NCBI GenBank assembly: GCA_021904315.1
Contig: CM038911.1
Location: forward strand, 4,933,390-4,997,389
Length of the DNA: 64,000 nucleotides
Source of the DNA: Sphagnum magellanicum
Taxonomy: Eukaryota > Streptophyta > Sphagnopsida > Sphagnales > Sphagnaceae
Direction: 5' to 3'
Position numbers and translations under genes: made by a program. Numbering within the stretch: the stretch's first letter is position 1; every line of letters starts with the position of its first letter. Below are positions 56,957-64,000 of this stretch, piece by piece. Below the pieces are notes generated by a model. The model was not told the origin of the DNA. It was given only the letters and a program-made list of their open reading frames with translations, and did not search any database.

Positions 56957-57639
56957 TTCAACAAGGGGACCATATGCACCAGGGATTTAGAAAAGAACTC
57001 TTGTTTGTTGGTTGTTGCATGGCTGAAACACAAAAGAATGGAGTCTTTTGCTTTGCATCTCTTGACTTTCCATTTTCCCAGTCTTGAACCTAATGCAAAA
57101 GATGGTGGCTGCCGAATAGAATGGGCTGCATATTCTATTGCCTGGACACACGATGGATTAAACAATCACACTTCTAATGCACCATAACCAGCTTTAGGGG
57201 CTGACACGCTAATGTACCTCTTCCTGGTTGGACATAAGATCAGTTACATTGCATACTAACATATCTTATTGGTGGTACAGCCATAGTAACCTATCTCATT
57301 CACTATGTGGACAGAAAGTGATTTGTGTCCATTCTGTATGTGGATGAAAAGTGATTCACATCGACTTACTGATTAGGTTATGGATATAAGAGTGAGCCTG
57401 TTGGTCTGGTTTTACCTACCTATTCTTGCCCAAATTTAAATTTTTCCTTGTTACTAACTCTGTACCACCAATAAAATGTGATCACCTATATAAGCTACAT
57501 GCCTGAACCCAAGAAAAATTATAAATTAAATAAATTAAATACTTGAACTACATGTGTAATACCCACCCTACTTCCAACCCCAAAAATATTTTAAAAAAAT
57601 GTCCATGTTGTTAGTCAAAACCTTGATCCCCCCCACCCA

Positions 57640-57880
57640 AAACTAACAACATGTGTGACTCCAGTTAGGGGAAAAAAAAACCTTAATTTAAGAAAAAAAT
57701 CAGAAATAGAACTTGGAAAAATGGGTTTTGGGGCTGGTTCTGATTCCAAGTCCAGTTCTAGCTGGAGGCCAGCTGCTGGATCTGATTCTAAATTTCCCAA
57801 AATTTTGAAGCCATTGTTTGGTTACCTAATTAATAACCGGATTGGGAATCAGAACTAGAACTGGCCAAAACTGGTGTGAA
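57640..57880. repeat. Imperfect inverted repeat rich in TTCTGATTCC/GGAATCAGAA
   Basis: GGTTCTGATTCCAAGTCCAG near 57,736 and GGGAATCAGAACTAGAACTGG near 57,845 are inversely related but with the sub-motifs in different order. GGTTACC..TAACCGG lies inside. Similar wording to the hairpin cluster at 55 kb. Confidence 0.4.
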
Positions 57881-59090
57881 CAAGCACATACACTTGTGCC
57901 GTGGTAAAACCTAAAAGTTTCATTTGGGTTGCTTTCAGTTGTCATTAAATAGCCTTTTCTAGAATTAAATCAGGGCCTCCGAGTTTAAATTTAACATTTT
58001 ATTAGAAAGCTTTGTATAACTTACTTCTGAATGAACCCCAACTGAGTTGACATAAGGTTTCCACTGGATCATGTAAAGGATAGGCAAATTGTAAGGTCAG
58101 CTTCAGTGCACAATTGTCAAAATAAATTAGTTTTAGACTATGAGGTCGTTTTGGCCCCTTTGAATTTAAAACTTTTAAGGTTTGGAACATGGGGGTATTT
58201 GTCTATGGTCCATTATTTTCTCCCTTTTTTTTCTTTTGGTTCAATGTAGCAGTTACATCAGATATCTTGAGATTATCCAACAATGGCTCAGTTGTAACTT
58301 GTATCGTTAAATGGATGCATGGAATATGTAAAGTCCAAAAGGTTTGGAAAGGCAAATGGAGGGTGAAATCATAGAAAGTTGATGTGCATTGTGGGATTTG
58401 CTGATGACTTCACCAGCAACCTATGTGTGCCAACTCATATGTGAGTTGTAGCTCAGTAGTGATCTCTATGCATCTGCAGGCTTGCAGTTTTGAGGAGATA
58501 AGGCTTGACTTGTATAGTGAGCTTGTTGCATGACTTGATTTTTAAAAATAATATAATTAGAAAACATGGATCAATTTATATATTTTCTTGCTTCAATCTG
58601 AAATTTTTAGAAGGGTGCAAGTTTTTTAAGATGTATCAAAATCTTGTTGTAGCGTCATTTTTTTTGTCTTTTTAAATTTAATTTTTTTTTATCATGTAAA
58701 AACACATTTATGAATGATTATGATAAAATTTAGAATTATAATAGTTAAAACTATAGTCTTTCTAAAATTTTTGATAATTTTTTATTCATTATTTTGTATG
58801 ATCAAAATATAAGATAAAAAAAGATTACAGTGATACATCTTTAAAAAAAATTCACCCAAAAAATTCATCGATATGAATTACAAATCTATATGCTACACAT
58901 CAAAGTTCCCATGAAAGTTCTGAGAATTCTCTTCATCTGATTTTTATTATCAATTTCCACCAAATCTGACAAGAACCTAGTAGGGTAATCAAGTAGATGC
59001 TCTTAGATAGTTAGTACATAGGTAAGGGCTATAGGGTTGTTAGTAGGTATGTGGGTAATAGGTAACAAAACAGGAACTGAGCTGACCAGT
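57881..59090. other. No gene recognised
   Basis: AT-rich spacer, with T-runs and A-runs at 58.55-58.87 kb. No supported feature. Confidence 0.45.
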
Positions 59091-59094
59091 GTGT

Positions 59095-59110
59095 GGTTCC
59101 CTAGGGAACC
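59095..59110. repeat. 16-bp perfect palindrome GGTTCCCTAGGGAACC
   Basis: A perfect palindrome flanked by GGAACTGAGC upstream and AGAACTGAATGG downstream. It shares the GGAAC words of the hairpins at 55.0 and 57.7 kb. Confidence 0.7.
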
Positions 59111-61700
59111 AGAACTGAATGGAATTTAAGTGTTTATTGTCCACCCATCATCCATCCATCCGGCTATCCATCATGGTCTGCTGGTGGCTGTTGGTTCACT
59201 AGGCCAAAACCGGCATGGCTACGATGAGGCAGTTGCCGCCGTTGTTGCCGTCTCATCAACAAGAGACCTCTCTAGAGCTAGAGACAATAATGGTACACAA
59301 TGAGACTCTTGTGCAGATAGCTCACAGAAAAATTAGCTGAAAATTACAGAAGCTGATGATACTCAAGTTGCCGTTATCATTTCGTTCAGCTAATCACACA
59401 ACGGTGAGATGATCCAGACGCCGAGCTGAAGGACGTCCGGCCGAAGCTTAGCCGCAGGCAGCCAGTGGCTATCTAGAGAGGTCGCTGATCTGTCACTTAC
59501 CCACAACATAATAACCTTTTGCTACATATAGAACAGAGGGTATGTAGAGGGAATTAAGGACGTGTGTACTGTCTGTTCGCGCCTACAAAGAGCAGACAGC
59601 TTTGTAGACTTGCTTTCCCTAATTGCACGACTACTTGCCGTTAATGGGCGGAACAGTCAGTAGACGTGGAAGAAGGGGTTAAGAGTGAGTACATGTGTAC
59701 CTCGCTGTTGCCCACCTCCTGCAATCTTCTGCTATTAGTTGGTACTTATAACCCTAGTTAGCTTGCAAGTAGTAAGTAGTCTGTAGCTAGACCTGCTGTT
59801 TGTTGTGTGCAGAGGGAGCCTAAAATTCCTACTTGCAGCAGCAGTGGCCTTGACTGCGGTAAATTGCTTCCTGCAGCTTTGACGAAGATCAAAAAGTGCA
59901 AAGAGTCACATGGTAGCAATCACGAGAAATATATCCCCCTGTCAGTGCATTTTACTTGGTGCGCGCGCTGGTTAATTGGGTTGATGGCGCTGGGGGCGGT
60001 GAGAGCTCAGAGGGGGGATGTAAAATTGATGGATTTGAACAGAACTGAAAAAAGCAGACTGGATAATCGCTTAACGGTGACGATGATCCGTCAGTTCGTT
60101 CACAGACTGTGTGTGTTGTATGGACAGCGTTTTCATCTGTATGGGCTGGGTGGCTGCTGCTGCTGCACGCGGTCAATGTTGATTATAGTAGCTGGAAACT
60201 TCGGAGGAGGAAATGGTACACGTCATGAGCTCCCCGCCGCCGTCAGGTTTGGATAGAATTTTTTTTGGAGCGATTATAAGAAAACATCATGGTAAAGCTT
60301 GCTTTTGTTAATTTACTGCGGAGAGATAACGACCTGGTTAGACACCTAATTCATAAAATTATTACCCTTGGACCACAGATCAGTAGATTTGAACTACAAC
60401 GACATTTCAGAAGCAATATGAATCCCGGTTACTAGTTAACAAGGTTTCAGATATGGAACCCTAATTATGTGGCTCTGCAGTACTAGTACAGGTAGAACTA
60501 CCGTAGAGAACAAGTTGACGTTCTTAGAAGGAAGAGATATATGGACCCAGTTAATTAGACTGCGCAATGCTGCATTTTTGGGTTCAAAAGATCCAGTGTG
60601 ATGACATATGGCGACACATTCATGCGACAGGTTCATATGTATGTCTCACAAGGTGTAACACAGTACGATGCCTGCACCACTAAGCTTTGGACCCACAGAT
60701 GGATGGTTAGGCGTTGATAATCTTGTTAAGTTCATATCGATAGTGTGCCTGCAATTAGGACCCAGCAACAAAGTTGAATGATCATGCTACAAGACAAGGT
60801 GACAACATGCGTTGGGCCCATTTCTCTGCAGTGCCATGCACGTCTTCTCTTTTAAATGTTTTGTGGTGAACGAGGTTGCTGCTGATTGGTACCCTCTGGT
60901 GATGAGTTATGGACATGATGATACTTCTGGGCACACAATTAGTAAACAAGCTTATACAGCAGAGCATCCCAGTTTCAGCTGGGTACCAAAGCAGAACATC
61001 AGCTCTCATGAGTCAAGCTGTTGTGAGGAGATCCATGCAAGAGAGGCTTGATCAGGAGGGTCTGTGCAGATCAAGATAACAGCTACAATCATTAAGCAAC
61101 CTATACATGGGTTGCATGTAAAAGGGTTTACCCAGGTTGAAAATTCCAGTAAATAGGCAGTATGTATGCCACCAGCTCTATTGCATGGGACTGATCACAA
61201 ACCTGCAAAGTTTTTGCTCAGTCAAAGAACTTCAACCTGACCTATTGTAGCTTAGCAGCTTAGTGCAGTCCAGCCCTGGTATCGAGGCGCTTGATCAAAT
61301 TCAAGGCCCACCAAGTATAATATTGGCATAGTCGATCCTGCACCTATTGCAGCGAGGATCAAGCTATATATACTCATTGACACAAGGAAAGTGTTGTCTT
61401 CTTTCTCAGCAAAAGGACAATACATCATGCATCAAGAGAATATACCCTCATGAATGACACATGGGATCATCTGCGGGTCAAAGTGAAAGGGATAAACAGT
61501 CTAACATGCATGAGAGACTATAATTCCACCAGTGTTTTCCAAACAAAGGAGACGTGCAACACACGCATGATCAAACTCAGAATCAGATACAAAATCGTCG
61601 TCAACGCACACCAAATCACACATGTCACAGCCTACAAGGTGGAGAAGAAGAGAGCCAGGGTCAAGTCTTATCAGTCAAACAAATGATATCTGAAATCAAC
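59111..61700. other. More GC-rich, apparently unique stretch; no gene established
   Basis: Base composition and dinucleotides (CCGCC, GCCGTT, ACGTCC) differ from the AT-rich flanks and no transposon signature is seen. Open frames at 59,807-60,256 (149 codons) and 60,812-61,051 (79 codons) show no recognisable domain. A TATA-like CTATATATACTC at 61,363-61,374 lies about 80 bp before ATG 61,450, which opens a basic 78-codon frame ending at TGA 61,684-61,686. That pairing is suggestive but weak. It could be a non-coding transcript, a promoter region or a small gene. Confidence 0.35.
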
Positions 61701-63640
61701 ACATGAGATTGCACTGAGAATCGAATCAGCTGCTTTAGCCCTGAACTTGCTATGATGTTTGATTGATGTTAGATGACTAACGAATATAAGATCTGCACTG
61801 TATAAATTCAAGTTGTAAATAAGCAGCCAAGTTATGCAGCAAGCCAAGCATGACTTGAGGGGCAAAAGTGCTCAGTAAGTCAGTGAGCAATTTAGCTCAA
61901 CAGAAGCTGTAGAACCTGTCAGTTTTCAACTAAAATGTTGAAATCCTGAAAGCATGAATATGGGCCCACGACATCTTAACTGCCATTAAATTTTAACTGA
62001 TTTTGAACGAACTGTCAAGAAGATTAAATGATCTAATTTTATTCATCAACTTTGAAACTGAACATCAGTAGAACACATATCCATGGTCACGACCAAGGTC
62101 ACTCCCTACTAAATATCACATATTTACAGGAAAATATGTAGTTGCAGGAGAAATCCATTCAAATTGCACAATAGCATCATGGATATAAGTCAATTGCAAG
62201 ATAATTTTCACCTTTATCTCGTTCTAAGATCCTCTACTTTCTAGAAACTTTTAAGCTACTATTGCACGTGCTCTAACATCAGCTTTCATTCAAATTGCAA
62301 AACAAGAACTTACTTCATGCTACATTCGTTCCCATGTATCACATACCCGTGACTCTAATTTTCTTGGAGGTGTGACTAGAGAGAGGCACATGTATGTAAT
62401 AAGGATCAGGTTCAAACTCCCAAATCCATTATTTACTCAGATTGTACGCTCTAAGTAAATTGGACTCACAGTTCTACATGGAGGGAAAGGAGCACCTAGC
62501 TAGGCACACTCTCTTCCATCGAAACACTTGATTGAAATTCCCCAGCTGGATCTCGTTCTTGGGACCACGCCTTTACAATGCACCTGCTCATGCATATATT
62601 CATGACAGCTTGTGAAGACTGCTGACTCTGCACTATCCCAAATGAAAGCCCACAACTGATAGATAACCCATTACAAAATGCAGTTCAAGAACATAACGAG
62701 AATTTAGCAAGCATAAATCTGACTCTAGATTATCCTTCAACCATGAACATACATGGTTCAGCATTAAATCCTCAAATTCCCAAACCAAATTCTAGAATTT
62801 CATAACTGAAATATGCTATGTACAAGTTCTAGATTGTCCTACCAAGGTGGTCACTTGTATTATCTCAATTTACAACGCTTAAACAAGGACTAAATGGGTT
62901 GCATGGTCCAGAAATAATGCTAGGTTCAATGTGAGATCGTTCAAAACTTTCAACATTTCAAAATGCACTGGCTTCAGAAGTCTTTCACGAACCAAGAGTC
63001 ATTTCAAAAGATATAATCAGATACATGCAAACTTCAAATGCCATAGAAACAAAGCACCAACAATTACGGTCAGCTATGTCACACTACCTGAGAAAGTGAT
63101 GATTTGACATATTCAAAATGTTGGAGGAGACTTGAATGTTCGCATTTGAGCCAACTAGGTTGAAACATAACAAAGCCTGCATAACCTGAAGTAGCATCCA
63201 CACAACAAAACTAATTTAGCAAGAATATAAGCAACATATCTAATGAACTCAAAGATGGGTACAGATGAGCAACTTGGCTACTTAAATCCATCATACAATG
63301 TAATGGATGGGCTTTCAAACCTAGGCATTCACTTTGACAACATCTTTTTTATCATAAGTGATTAATTTTGGTTCTTGCAGCTAGCTTCCAGGGTCGTGCG
63401 ATCCAGCCATATTACACCCATTGAGACTTAAAACTAACTTTATTTCCATCCTTGTAAACCAGGAAATATCCTTTTTTATCAAATAACTTGGATGCATCAT
63501 GCAATTTACTTAATGTGGTTAGGAATGGATCACCTTATTTATATGTGAAAGCAAAACATTCTAAATGATTAATCTATAGCCAGTTGCAAAGAAATTCAAC
63601 TTAGAAATAGAGTAGAGAAAGGAGCAATACATGAGCAATG
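61701..63640. other. No gene recognised
   Basis: Moderate-GC sequence with no long frame. It could be intron or untranslated sequence of a gene extending beyond the window, but nothing shows it. Confidence 0.4.
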
Positions 63641-63799
63641 ATCCATAGCGTGGAAGGCAGACAACTTTTTGTATTGAACACTAGCCAGAATGGTACTCTC
63701 GACTTGCAAAATTTTGTACCTCAGCATCATGCTTTGATTCACACAAGTCGATCGGGCCTCGAAAGAATGAAAGAAAGTGCGTACACAATTCACCATTGG

Positions 63800-64000
63800 C
63801 AGAAGGAGATCACTTACTGGCTTGGCGATCCCGAGAGCTGGAATCATACACTGTAAGGGTTTTAGAAATCCGAGCACTTCGAAGAAAGTACTCCAGCATT
63901 TTAAGAGCTAAACTTCTCAGTTGTGCAGCTCTTCAGCATGGTGAAAGAGCCAGCTTTCCATCGGGAAGCTCTCAACCCTACCATCGAATGATAGCAATCC
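63800..64000 (-). other. Possible exon at the window edge
   Basis: Minus-strand reading from the window end gives LLSFDGRVESFPMESWLFHH then AEELHN and a stop. A separate candidate exon is bounded by CCTTACAG and GTAAGTG near 63,845-63,812. Both could belong to a gene entering from the right, but there is no domain evidence. Confidence 0.2.

Noticed and set aside
59265..59482. Inverted match GACCTCTCTAGA with a ~190-bp loop, considered as a microRNA precursor or transposon termini
   Set aside because: The match is only about 12 bp and flanking bases do not pair. No known plant microRNA sequence was recognised and no target duplication was seen.
59807..60256. 149-codon plus-strand frame as a protein-coding gene
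   Set aside because: No domain, no splice or homology evidence, and a composition driven by GC-rich sequence. It is kept only as part of a candidate island.

Overview
The window looks like nuclear intergenic DNA from a large, repeat-rich land-plant genome. The reasons are plant-type Ty1/copia and Ty3/gypsy elements nested in each other, GT-AG introns in broken genes, a CACTA-like foldback element, and AT-rich background with almost no intact host reading frames. I cannot name the species. The copia primer-site type and the abundance of decayed 'transposase-like' gene families make a seed-free plant (for example a fern) my leading guess, but that is an inference of low to moderate confidence.

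Layout. 0.9-4.5 kb (minus): a decayed spliced gene with a coiled coil and a RING-like Cys/His domain, whose last intron is filled with degenerate tandem repeats. 5.0-6.8 kb: remnant of a Ty3/gypsy element, cut off by a 2.1-kb dispersed repeat (6.8-8.9 kb) that carries a CCTAGG/TAGG-rich array and a tRNA-like block. 10.3-16.0 kb (minus): a decayed gene of a transposase-like family, split by a truncated Ty3/gypsy element with one LTR (12.3-15.6 kb) lying between two ~240-bp direct repeats. 16.0-28 kb: a heavily mutated Tat/Athila-like Ty3/gypsy element with gag, PR, RT, RNase H, IN, an extra 3' coiled-coil reading frame and a 3' LTR. 28.9-32.1 kb (plus): a second copy of the coiled-coil/RING-like gene. 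32.66-32.95 kb: a solo LTR with perfect 5-bp target duplications. 36.4-39.4 kb (minus): another decayed transposase-like gene. 40.9-42.6 kb: second copy of the tRNA-like dispersed repeat. 42.8-43.9 kb (minus): small exons of an unrecognised gene.

45,294-50,782 is the best-preserved object: a full-length Ty1/copia element with two 303-bp LTRs that I read as identical, 5-bp target duplications (GAAAC), an uninterrupted gag-PR frame and an uninterrupted IN-RT-RNaseH frame separated by one in-frame TAG. Its primer-binding site matches the anticodon arm of initiator tRNA-Met, as in Drosophila copia (a half-tRNA primer), not the usual tRNA 3' end. The leader carries 46-bp minisatellite arrays in both orientations.

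51-64 kb: duplicated spacer blocks, a decayed FCP1-like phosphatase fragment (52.4-53.0 kb), a cluster of GGAACC-type hairpins (55 kb), a 126-bp tandem duplication (56.7 kb), and a more GC-rich, apparently single-copy stretch (59-62 kb) in which I could not establish a gene.

No intact host protein-coding gene, rRNA, true tRNA or CRISPR array was found. Most decay is consistent with C-to-T change at (presumably methylated) cytosines: stops sit mainly at likely glutamine codons and frames often run long without indels. The young copia element lacks this pattern.
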